DNA of 13,318 nucleotides from Deltaproteobacteria bacterium (GTDB lineage Bacteria; Desulfobacterota; JADFXK01): NCBI GenBank assembly GCA_015233285.1, contig JADFYA010000057.1:1-13318 (forward strand), given 5' to 3'. The notes beneath the pieces are model-generated. The model was given only the letters and a program-made list of their open reading frames with translations, made no database searches and was not told where the DNA came from. Positions 1 to 6,397 of the stretch are shown in pieces. Made by a program: the position numbers and the translations under genes. Numbering within the stretch: the first letter of the stretch is position 1; each line of letters starts with the position of its first letter.

Positions 1-70
1 GGTTTCCGAAGCCGCAGATGGAGGTAAGGCCATTAAATGCTATCGCGAATTCCCGGCCGATCTTGTCATC
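1..70 (+). repeat. 70-bp exact copy of part of the receiver gene at 10661-10730
   Basis: Every base from 1 to 70 matches 10661-10730, and identity stops sharply at base 71 (t here, a there). In the full gene this piece encodes residues 28-50 of the single-domain response regulator and ends just before the phosphoacceptor Asp52. Here the receiver reading frame (starting at base 2) gains two foreign codons and stops at 77-79, so it encodes no functional receiver. The repeat may extend to the left beyond the window. It could be a partial gene duplication, or an artificial join at a sequence end. The sequence alone cannot decide. Confidence 0.95.
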
Positions 71-207
71 TATTTTTGATTTGCAAGGTTTTTTTCAAAA
101 AATCTTCGGCGGGCGAGTGTCTGAGCAGCTTGGGACAGGTCCGAGGATTTCTAAAAAAACATAACCCCGAGAAGACGAAGGTTTTTCATGAGTTGGGTAT
201 AAATTGA
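71..207 (+). pseudogene. C-terminal coding-like fragment of an unidentified protein, fused to the receiver repeat
   Basis: The frame ending in TGA at 205-207 is open back to 37. From about residue FFKKSS onward it reads like a genuine hydrophilic C-terminus (ending KTKVFHELGIN), with sensible codons. The first 34 bases of that open frame (37-70) lie inside the receiver repeat and are out of frame with the receiver, so the true N-terminal part is missing. I do not recognise the family. If the join at 70/71 is artificial, this is simply the end of a normal neighbouring gene that converges on waaA. If the join is real, it is a broken gene. The ATG at 37 is not a credible start. Confidence 0.35.
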
Positions 208-226
208 TAACTAATTATATTTGCAG

Positions 227-256
227 AAAAAAGTTGCTCACCAGGAAGCCTGTGGC
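227..256 (-). terminator. Rho-independent terminator after waaA
   Basis: Read on the minus strand, 256-236 forms a GC-rich stem (GCCACAGG pairing with CCTGGTGAGC, two single-base bulges, 3-nt loop). It is followed three bases later by six T residues (232-227). It lies 27 bases beyond the waaA stop and would end the minus-strand block. The bulges and the short gap before the T run make it a moderate rather than textbook case. Confidence 0.5.
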
Positions 257-282
257 GGGTGCTTCTATTATGGCCTGACCGG

Positions 283-1575
283 TCACAGAATATCCGCAAT
301 CAGACGGGAATTTCGGGCTGCCGCGCCGGCCTGTCTAAGTACGGCCAGTTGGGCCTGAGCCCCTTTTTCAGCTAATTGCCGCGGGTGGCTCAACAGGTTA
401 GACAGGGTTTGGGTAAGTTCCAGGCCGGTTGCCACCAGGCCGTCAGCCCCGACCTCCTCTAACGATATTTTGGCATCCAGAAAATCTTCCATCGAGGGAC
501 CATATAGCACCGGTTTGCCCCAGGCGGCCGGCTCCAACAGATTTTGCCCGCCCAGCGGGACCATGGAACCTCCACAAATGACGATGGTGGCCAGGCCGTA
601 AATATAAAACAGCTCCCCCATGGTGTTTAGAATAATCACTTCGGCGGCCGCCTCTCCGGGTTTGATATCCGTCCGGAAACGATAGGGCATCCCATGAGCT
701 TTGACCAGGCGGGCGACTTCTTCGGCCCGATTGATATGGCGAGGGGCCAGGAGCAGCTTTAGATTCGGGAACCGGGGCTTAAGTCGATTGTAAGCGTCAA
801 GAATTATCTCTTCTTCGCCCGTTCTGGTGCTCCCCGCGACAAGCCAGGTGTCATCAGCCGAGATGTTTAATTGCCGGGCCAGGTTGGCTGCTTTGAGAGG
901 ATCCACGGCCGTGGTCAGGCTTTCGTACTTGGCGTTGCCGGTGATCACGACCCGATCCGGGTCGGCCCCCATTTGGATCAGTCTCTGGGCGTCGTCCTCG
1001 GAAATGGCTCCAATGGTCTGGAAGAGATTCAAAGACTCCCGTGTCAGGCATTTGATGTGACGATATCCGGCGATGGACCGCATGCTGATTCGGCCGTTGA
1101 CCAGGAGAGCCGGAATGCCCATTTTAGAGGCCCGATGGAGTAGATTGGGCCAGATCTCCGTCTCCACCGCCACATACACGTCCGGCCGGATGGCCTTAAA
1201 GGCCCGCCACACGGCGCAAGGAAGATCCAATGGATAGTAGATGACGTGGTGAAACGGCCCCGGATCAGACCTGGCAAAAGCAACACCATGTTTCGTGGTG
1301 CAGGACAGGATTAGCTCCACCCCCGGACGTTCCTTGACCAGGGCCGTGGCAATACATCGGGCCACCCCTACTTCGCCCACCGATACGGCATGGATCCAGA
1401 CCCGCTTGGGACGGCGCCGGCTCCGTTTGACCTCCGGGGGGTAGAAACCCAACCGTTGTTTGAAAAAGTCAAGCGGTTGGTGCCGGCACAGGGCATAGAT
1501 ATAATAAAAGGGGACAGTCATCATCCCGGTGGCCGTAATCAGCGGATTGTAAAGGTAGGTTATCGTAGGGGTCAT
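283..1575 (-). CDS. waaA: 3-deoxy-D-manno-octulosonic acid (Kdo) transferase
   Basis: Transfers Kdo from CMP-Kdo to the lipid A precursor at the cytoplasmic face of the inner membrane, an essential early step in lipopolysaccharide core synthesis. The 430-residue length is typical. An N-terminal hydrophobic stretch (about 8-30) fits the usual membrane anchor. Family signatures follow: WIHAVSVGEV at 60-69, with Glu68 at the place of the catalytic base known in Aquifex WaaA; YYPLDLP at 113-119; ETEIWPN at 138-144; VNGRIS at 159-164; GNAK at 213-216; LAPRH at 276-280; NTMGEL at 317-322; and the GGS plus GGQNLLEPA nucleotide-binding region at 335-350. The ATG start lacks a strong ribosome site, but it gives the expected N-terminus and lies 21 bases after the upstream stop, so translation may be coupled. 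Last gene of the minus-strand operon. Whether it adds one or more Kdo residues cannot be read from sequence. Confidence 0.95.
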   Translation of the reverse strand: MTPTITYLYNPLITATGMMTVPFYYIYALCRHQPLDFFKQRLGFYPPEVKRSRRRPKRVWIHAVSVGEVGVARCIATALVKERPGVELILSCTTKHGVAFARSDPGPFHHVIYYPLDLPCAVWRAFKAIRPDVYVAVETEIWPNLLHRASKMGIPALLVNGRISMRSIAGYRHIKCLTRESLNLFQTIGAISEDDAQRLIQMGADPDRVVITGNAKYESLTTAVDPLKAANLARQLNISADDTWLVAGSTRTGEEEIILDAYNRLKPRFPNLKLLLAPRHINRAEEVARLVKAHGMPYRFRTDIKPGEAAAEVIILNTMGELFYIYGLATIVICGGSMVPLGGQNLLEPAAWGKPVLYGPSMEDFLDAKISLEEVGADGLVATGLELTQTLSNLLSHPRQLAEKGAQAQLAVLRQAGAAARNSRLIADIL

Positions 1576-1596
1576 GATGGGAACGAGAGGTGCTAC

Positions 1597-2109
1597 CTAA
1601 CCGGCCAGATAAAAGCGCCATTTACAAAACATATCGGCGGGATGAGGGTCAGGTGGGGCAAACAGGCACTCCACTTTGATCCGGTCATCTATTTGCCGGG
1701 CGAAGTTGGTGAATTCCAGGCGGTGCATCTCCCGGCAGACATATTCCCCCAGACCCCGCTTCAACCGGGCCTCTTGGGTGGGGCATGAAGGTACGGAAAT
1801 AATCACCTGGTCATCCTGCTCATCAATATCATACCCGACCAGCAGATGCCAGGGAAAAAGTCTCAAGGCCTTGGTGAATCCCGGTAACCCCTTTTCTTGA
1901 ATATCAAAACGGGAAATAAGGTCTTTGGCGGCCATCCCGGCCACTTTTTCCCAGACTTGTTCGTTGAGCCGTTCTGCGGTGGGTTGATCAAATTTTTCAG
2001 ACACATTAATGAACCAGAAGGAATCCACAACCCGATAGTGCCACAGGAGAAATTCGGTGTACTTCAATAGCTCCGGCTGGGTCATCTTCTCCAGAGGGTC
2101 TAGTTTCAT
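1597..2109 (-). CDS. DUF6125-like protein of unknown function
   Basis: A soluble 170-residue protein with no signal peptide or membrane segment. From memory it resembles the DUF6125 family found in Desulfobacterota, which I could not check here. The C-terminal half carries four cysteines in short conserved-looking contexts: SCPTQEAR (Cys109), GEYVCREMH (Cys125), [12 protein letters not shown] (Cys148) and FCKWRF (Cys162), with His129 close by. That arrangement could bind a metal or act in thiol chemistry, but no activity is established. The ATG is preceded by AAAGGA, which overlaps the stop of the upstream GNAT gene. That gene ends 11 bases away, and waaA starts 21 bases downstream, so the three genes are very likely one transcript. 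No link to lipopolysaccharide synthesis is evident beyond position. Confidence 0.7.
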   Translation of the reverse strand: MKLDPLEKMTQPELLKYTEFLLWHYRVVDSFWFINVSEKFDQPTAERLNEQVWEKVAGMAAKDLISRFDIQEKGLPGFTKALRLFPWHLLVGYDIDEQDDQVIISVPSCPTQEARLKRGLGEYVCREMHRLEFTNFARQIDDRIKVECLFAPPDPHPADMFCKWRFYLAG

Positions 2110-2120
2110 GATCCGGTCCT

Positions 2121-2624
2121 TTAGATCTCAAGTTCAAATTTTTGTTCCACAATGGTCGTCCCCCATTGGGTGACGGAGTGTTCTTCGGTCAGGCGGAACC
2201 CGGCCAGTTCATATAGCCGTCTGGCCTGATCCAGTCCCCGGAATGTCCAGAGAAAGACCCGTTTGTGTCCGGCTTCCCGGCAAAAAGACACGGCCCGGCG
2301 CAGTAACATGAGGCCAATGCCGCGTCCCTGGAAGTCGGAGGAGACGATAAACCAGCGGAGGCGAACCCCGGCATCGTCTGTTTGTCGGCCGTCAATAGCC
2401 ACGGCCCCGGCGAATTTGTTATTGATTCCGGCGACCCAGAATCCATCTCGCCCATCTTGAAAGTTGCACATAAAATCTGATAGTTCCCGGCCCACCTGAG
2501 TCTCAAAAGAAATATCAAAACTCCAGTGCTGATGATAGTAGGTGGCGTGTTCTTGGATGATGCGGCCGACCACGCCCGGATAATACCCAACCAACTCTGT
2601 TTCGGTGGAAAGATTACAGCTCAT
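2121..2624 (-). CDS. GNAT-family N-acetyltransferase
   Basis: A 167-residue cytoplasmic enzyme predicted to move an acetyl group from acetyl-CoA to an amine. The acetyl-CoA pyrophosphate-binding motif A is clear: [10 protein letters not shown] at 95-104, followed by a helix. The C-terminal element [14 protein letters not shown] at 132-145 is the usual motif B. The N-terminal wording ([14 protein letters not shown], then [13 protein letters not shown]) is like the acetyltransferase half of MarR-GNAT fusion proteins. Here there is no DNA-binding half, so this is a stand-alone version. The substrate cannot be inferred. The ATG start has AGAGGT at suitable spacing. The chemoreceptor gene ends 50 bases upstream with no evident terminator between them, so read-through from that gene is likely. 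Confidence 0.9.
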   Translation of the reverse strand: MSCNLSTETELVGYYPGVVGRIIQEHATYYHQHWSFDISFETQVGRELSDFMCNFQDGRDGFWVAGINNKFAGAVAIDGRQTDDAGVRLRWFIVSSDFQGRGIGLMLLRRAVSFCREAGHKRVFLWTFRGLDQARRLYELAGFRLTEEHSVTQWGTTIVEQKFELEI

Positions 2625-2674
2625 CAGGGACCTCTACCCCTAAGTGTATTTATTGAGAACTGGGCCGGGGTCGG

Positions 2675-4396
2675 CTAAATCCGGAATCGTCCGACCATTG
2701 TTTTTAGTTGTTCCGCCAATCGGGAAAGAGATTCCGCACTGGCCTTAACTTCTTCACTGTTTTTGGTGATCTGGTTGGCTTCATTGTTGACGGTGGCGAT
2801 GTCCCTGGCGATTTCAACCGAAACGGTGGAGCTTTGGAGAACGTTTTCCGATACTTCCTGGATGCCTTGGGCTGCCTGGGCCACGTTGCCGGCCATTTCT
2901 CTGGTGGTGACCGATTGTTCCTCTACAGCGGTGGCGATGGTGGTCACAATTTCGTTGACTTCTTCAATAACCTTAGTAACTTGTTCTATTTCTTCCACGG
3001 TGACGGCGGTGGAAGACTGAATGCCCTCTATCTTTTTGCTGATTTCTTCGGTGGCCTTGGCTGTCTGCTGAGCCAGGTCTTTGATTTCGTTGGCTACGAC
3101 GGCGAAGCCTTTCCCAGCCTCTCCGGCTCTGGCCGCTTCGATGGTGGCATTTAAGGCCAGCAACTTGGTTTGATCAGAAATTTCTGTAATGGTCTCGGTG
3201 ACTTTGCCTATTTCTTGGGCGGCCACACCCAATTCATTAATTTTGATCGAGGCATTCTTAGTCTGAGTGACCGCCTGTCCGGTTATTTGCCTGCTCTTTT
3301 CAGTGTTTTGGGCTATCTCTTGGATGGTGGCCGTCATTTCTTCGGTCGACGCGGCCACGATGCTGATGTTGCTGGTCGATTGTTCCATAGCCGCAGCCAC
3401 GGAGTTCATATTGGAGCTCATTTCTTCGGCCGCGGCGGCCACCGAACTGGATCTGTGGGATACATTTCGAGTCGCGTCTGAGAGTGTCTCCGATATTACC
3501 TGCAAGGAACCTGAGGCATTAAGGAGAGTTCCGCCATTATCGGAGATGTCCTTGATCATGACGCGCAAATTTGAAGCCATATGATTGAGGTCGGAGACCA
3601 TCACCCCCAGTTCGTCCTTGCGGTCAACATTCAGACTTTGAGTCAAATCTCCCCCGGCGATCTGCTTGATCAACTTAGCCGAAGAGATCATCGGTTTGAC
3701 CAGACTGGAATTGATCAGGAAATAGACGGCCACCGAAATAACGGCCAGGATGAGTAAGGTCCATAGAGTGATGGATATTTTGGCCCTGGTAATTTCCTGG
3801 TTGGCCTTATCGAGGGAGCTGATGATCTCGAAAGCACCATGAATTTCACCTGTTTTCCAGCCTTCTTTGGTCCCCCCCACGGCGTCTTTGGATCCGGCGG
3901 GATCACCGTGGCAAAAAAGGCATTCCTCAGTCAGCCGAATGGGCTTAAAGTAGCGAATTTGATTTCCTTCGTAGACGATTTTCTCATTGAGGTTATTCCG
4001 AGTTATTTCCTCAAGCACGGCCACCTCCAAGGCGGTCGGTTGATTCTCCGGATTTCTGGGCTGGACCTTGGGGACTCTGAAAGTGTAGCCCGCCTCTTTG
4101 GCCCTTTCTCTGGCCACGTTAATGGCCGTCACAACCGGCACCGCCTCGATAACGACTCCAGGATCGATGTCCTTAAAGGATTTCATGACCCCTTTTTGGA
4201 GCTTCTTGGCCATCTGGTCTCTGATGGATTCAGCCATCATCACCACTGCCCGGCTATTGGTCAGAATAGCTTCCTCAGCTCCATTTCGAATATCCCCAAC
4301 CCGTTGCACGGCCAGAACGGCGGCAACGATAATCGGCCCGGCAATGGCAATGGTTATGATTTTCCATTTTATTCCCATATCATTGAGAAAACGCAT
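2675..4396 (-). CDS. Methyl-accepting chemotaxis protein with haem-type Tll0287-like (DUF3365) sensor domain
   Basis: A 573-residue chemoreceptor. Membrane segments lie at about 12-30 and 207-228, enclosing a periplasmic domain. That domain contains a c-type haem motif, Cys159-x2-Cys162-His163, in the context ECLFCHGDP, followed by GWKTGEIHGAFEI. This matches the Tll0287-like/DUF3365 sensor family. A HAMP linker follows (about 229-281), then a long coiled-coil signalling domain. Its hairpin tip contains LLALNATIEAARAGEAGKGF, the region that contacts CheA and CheW. No C-terminal CheR-docking pentapeptide is present. The family suggests sensing of redox state, oxygen or a haem ligand, with signalling to the flagellar or another Che pathway; the ligand is inference. 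The ATG has a strong AAAGGAG site. No chemotaxis or flagellar genes lie in the window. Confidence 0.93.
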   Translation of the reverse strand: MRFLNDMGIKWKIITIAIAGPIIVAAVLAVQRVGDIRNGAEEAILTNSRAVVMMAESIRDQMAKKLQKGVMKSFKDIDPGVVIEAVPVVTAINVARERAKEAGYTFRVPKVQPRNPENQPTALEVAVLEEITRNNLNEKIVYEGNQIRYFKPIRLTEECLFCHGDPAGSKDAVGGTKEGWKTGEIHGAFEIISSLDKANQEITRAKISITLWTLLILAVISVAVYFLINSSLVKPMISSAKLIKQIAGGDLTQSLNVDRKDELGVMVSDLNHMASNLRVMIKDISDNGGTLLNASGSLQVISETLSDATRNVSHRSSSVAAAAEEMSSNMNSVAAAMEQSTSNISIVAASTEEMTATIQEIAQNTEKSRQITGQAVTQTKNASIKINELGVAAQEIGKVTETITEISDQTKLLALNATIEAARAGEAGKGFAVVANEIKDLAQQTAKATEEISKKIEGIQSSTAVTVEEIEQVTKVIEEVNEIVTTIATAVEEQSVTTREMAGNVAQAAQGIQEVSENVLQSSTVSVEIARDIATVNNEANQITKNSEEVKASAESLSRLAEQLKTMVGRFRI

Positions 4397-4522
4397 TCAA
4401 AATCTCCTTTAGACGAGCAGGGTGAGGGCCGGCGGAGGGAACTTCCCGTATCATATCTTGGAATAATTAGATATCTTAACAGGTTGCGAACTATGGGCTA
4501 TGGATTAATGTTATTGGCCGGA

Positions 4523-5419
4523 TCAACCTCCGGTCTGGCGATGGACTCTAATCGATGACACCTGATCTTTCCAGGTATTCAGACGGGATAGGTCGGGGAG
4601 GTCGCTCGATAGAGTTATAGACCTGCCTCCATAATAAGTATCGGCATATATTTGGGCCACCCAGCCGGGTGGAATCTTGACGGAAATATCGGGTCCATTG
4701 AATCCGTAGGTGGAGAGATCCGGTAAGTCTCTGACTAGTTTAAGTATCCTACCTTTATATAGGGCATGTTCAAAAACGGTAATGACCTTTTCCTGGGCAG
4801 GCTTATTGAGCCTGGGCCGAATCTTAATGGAAGAAATTCGGTCATTCCACCAGTTACCGTAAACGTCCAGGGCGGGTGCGTCTTCGATGATCAGCAGACT
4901 TCGGCCTTGGTAATCAGCGTGTTCATACAGAATGGCTTCCTTATTCACCGGTATCCGAAGTGAAGAAAGCATATTTTGGAAATTGAGCCCGGCCAGATCC
5001 GGGGTATCGTGGCATAATTCTTCTATCCGGCCGCCATAGTCACGGTCCTCGCAGATGATGACGCAGGTAACCGGGGCTTCGGGACGAATCAACCGGATAG
5101 ACTTAAAGCCGTTTTGGCACCAGGCATCCTTGGCCCCAACGTCGTCCAGGTCACGGGTTAGAGCCAGGGACTGACCGGCGTAATCGGCTTGTTCATAGAG
5201 GATGACGGCGACCTGGGCGGGCAAGCTGATCGAGCCTATTCGGCCTGTCTTGCCCCAAGTGAACAAATTCGGAACATCTTGACACAATTCCAGACTGCGG
5301 CCGGAAAATTGACTGCCTTGATAGAATTTAACACACGGGCCGGCCCAGGCAACCGTGGCCGTTAGAATTACCATGGTGGTAATCAACAGTTGGACCATCC
5401 ATCCAGAGACCATCCTCAT
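4523..5419 (-). CDS. Secreted protein of three beta-gamma-crystallin domains
   Basis: A 298-residue exported protein: a signal peptide (1-26, hydrophobic core then ATVAWA, likely cut before Gly27) followed by six Greek-key motifs forming three double-motif domains, at about 29-66/70-111, 118-156/160-201 and 212-249/254-292. Each motif opens with a strand and an aromatic-Gly turn (QFSGRS, DYAGQS, DYGGRI, DYQGRS, LYKGRI, YYGGRS). Each ends with the SSI/SSL-type strand that carries the calcium loop in this superfamily. The loop consensus N/D-N/D-x-x-S/T-S is complete at NDRISS (192-197) and nearly so at KDQVSS (284-289); the others are degenerate. Role unknown: microbial members bind calcium and are linked to stress or surface functions. 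An upstream in-frame TTG at 5479 would add 20 residues, but the ATG at 5419 is preferred because of its ribosome site and the clean signal peptide it gives. The gene faces away from the glycosylase gene. Confidence 0.88.
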   Translation of the reverse strand: MRMVSGWMVQLLITTMVILTATVAWAGPCVKFYQGSQFSGRSLELCQDVPNLFTWGKTGRIGSISLPAQVAVILYEQADYAGQSLALTRDLDDVGAKDAWCQNGFKSIRLIRPEAPVTCVIICEDRDYGGRIEELCHDTPDLAGLNFQNMLSSLRIPVNKEAILYEHADYQGRSLLIIEDAPALDVYGNWWNDRISSIKIRPRLNKPAQEKVITVFEHALYKGRILKLVRDLPDLSTYGFNGPDISVKIPPGWVAQIYADTYYGGRSITLSSDLPDLSRLNTWKDQVSSIRVHRQTGG

Positions 5420-5425
5420 GCGTGA

Positions 5426-5433
5426 CACCACCT
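5426..5433 (-). promoter_or_regulatory. Ribosome binding site that decides the beta-gamma-crystallin start
   Basis: Minus-strand AGGTGGTG lies 6 bases before the ATG at 5419 (8 bases counting from the AGGTGG core). The alternative TTG at 5479 has no comparable site. This supports the shorter protein, in which the signal peptide is at the N-terminus. Confidence 0.6.
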
Positions 5434-5515
5434 GGTTGCTCGGTTTCGTTGACGACTGGTAGCAAAAAAAAGCAGGCAAGATCGTTTTTATGGGGACCCT
5501 TCGTTCATGCCTGGT

Positions 5516-5544
5516 GGTAAAAGGCCGCCGGTCGCCCTTTTACC
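5516..5544. repeat. Inverted repeat, 9-bp perfect arms
   Basis: GGTAAAAGG (5516-5524) and CCTTTTACC (5536-5544) are perfect reverse complements around an 11-base spacer. It sits about 100 bases upstream of the crystallin-like start. No T run follows on either strand, so it is unlikely to be a classical terminator. It could be an operator or a leader-RNA hairpin of the minus-strand gene. Function is not established. Confidence 0.45.
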
Positions 5545-5629
5545 TCTAATTTATCTCCCCATAGGAGTTGATCGACCGGACTTAATCACCAGGAAAGAAA
5601 GGTCTTCACTTTAGCTGATACCCGATTGG

Positions 5630-5659
5630 TTTACAAGATTTTTTTGCGAAGGTGATTAT
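5630..5659 (+). promoter_or_regulatory. Possible sigma70-type promoter for the glycosylase gene
   Basis: TTTACA (5630-5635), an 18-base spacer, then GATTAT (5654-5659): five and four matches to the -35 and -10 consensus. A second candidate -10, TATAGT at 5689-5694, has a poorer -35 (TTTTCG, 17-base spacing) but lies closer to the start codon. Either could drive the plus-strand block beginning at 5717. Confidence 0.35.
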
Positions 5660-5716
5660 TTTCTCTTTTCGGAGCATCCCAGGTTTGATATAGTCGACCA
5701 TCGGAGAGATTAAGGT

Positions 5717-6385
5717 ATGGGGAGAAAAAACAAGATACTAATGGATATTTTTCAAAGTTTGGCCCAGAGCCTCGGCCGGCAACACTGGTGGCCCGCGGAG
5801 ACGGCCTTCGAAGTGGCTGTCGGGGCCATCTTGACTCAAAATACTAGCTGGAATAATACCGTATTAGCTATAAATAATTTGAAATCCGGCGGTCTGCTGT
5901 CATTGGAGGCCCTGGCCCAGGTTGATCAAAGCATCCTGGCTGAGAAGATCAGGCAGGCGGGTTATTACAATCTTAAGGCCGGACGTCTGAAGAACTTCCT
6001 TGGATTTATCATGAACGAGTTGGGCGGGCGGTTTGATGCCCTCTTCCAGGGGCCTTTGGCCGGGTTAAGAGAGAATCTGCTTAGAGTCAAGGGCATCGGC
6101 CCGGAAACAGCGGATAGTATTTTACTATATGCGGGAGGCCTGCCGACCTTCGTGGTTGATGCCTACACCCGAAGGGTATTGGTCCGCCACGCCCTGGTTT
6201 CCGAGGATGACGGATACGATGAAATAAGGGACATGTTCATGGACCACCTGCCGGCTGATGTAGAATTATTTAATGAATTTCATGCCTTGTTCGTAAAGAC
6301 CGGTCATCTCTATTGCCGGCCCAAGCCTCGCTGTCAGGGATGTCCCCTAGAGCACATGGCCAATCCATATTCGGGCGAGTATTAA
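5717..6385 (+). CDS. Endonuclease III-family (HhH-GPD) DNA glycosylase, MagIII-like, with altered Fe-S motif
   Basis: Predicted base-excision repair enzyme that flips out and cleaves off damaged bases. The 222 residues contain HWWPAETAFEVAVGAILTQNT (23-43, helix core typical of this subgroup), the helix-hairpin-helix VKGIGPETAD (124-133) and the catalytic aspartate Asp148 in FVVDAYTRR. The lysine used for AP-lyase chemistry in E. coli Nth (GVGRKTA) is replaced by Glu130, so a monofunctional glycosylase, perhaps for alkylated bases as in MagIII, is more likely than a true endonuclease III. The C-terminal cluster is incomplete: Cys200, Cys206 and Cys209 are present, but Ala215 stands where the fourth cysteine would be (Cys-x5 after Cys209), and the first gap is x5 instead of x6. 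The ATG start is preceded by GGAGAG and AAGG. The shikimate-kinase-like gene starts 12 bases downstream, probably in the same transcript. Confidence 0.88.
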   Translation: MGRKNKILMDIFQSLAQSLGRQHWWPAETAFEVAVGAILTQNTSWNNTVLAINNLKSGGLLSLEALAQVDQSILAEKIRQAGYYNLKAGRLKNFLGFIMNELGGRFDALFQGPLAGLRENLLRVKGIGPETADSILLYAGGLPTFVVDAYTRRVLVRHALVSEDDGYDEIRDMFMDHLPADVELFNEFHALFVKTGHLYCRPKPRCQGCPLEHMANPYSGEY

Positions 6386-6397
6386 AAAAGGAACAAA

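Larger units (their letters stand above)
5420..5716. other. Divergent intergenic region with promoters and a hairpin
   Basis: These 297 bases separate the minus-strand crystallin-like gene from the plus-strand glycosylase. The region holds the ribosome site just described, an inverted repeat at 5516-5544 and plus-strand promoter-like sequences at 5630-5694, each listed separately. A second, weaker inverted pair (CCTGGTG at 5510-5516 and CACCAGG at 5587-5593) is also present. No coding potential beyond the in-frame extension from 5479 was seen. Confidence 0.7.

Noticed and set aside
1390..1788. Plus-strand open frame of 132 codons spanning the waaA start and the next gene
   Set aside because: It crosses two well-supported minus-strand genes and their junction, with no family resemblance.
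2708..3481. Two Gly/Phe-rich plus-strand open frames opposite the chemoreceptor signalling domain
   Set aside because: The repeated composition is the antisense image of the Glu/Ala/Ile coiled coil. There is no ribosome site and no plausible protein.
4408..4432. GG-N10-GC spacing resembling a sigma54 promoter before the chemoreceptor
   Set aside because: The rest of the consensus is poor, and the start point would fall within the ribosome binding site, leaving no usable leader.
3839..4558. Long plus-strand open frame of 239 codons antisense to the chemoreceptor
   Set aside because: It overlaps a gene with clear domains on the other strand, shows no recognisable motif, and is explained by codon bias of the real gene.
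5420..5479. TTG-initiated N-terminal extension of the crystallin-like protein
   Set aside because: The ATG at 5419 has a good ribosome site and puts the signal peptide at the N-terminus. The extension would bury it behind 20 polar residues.
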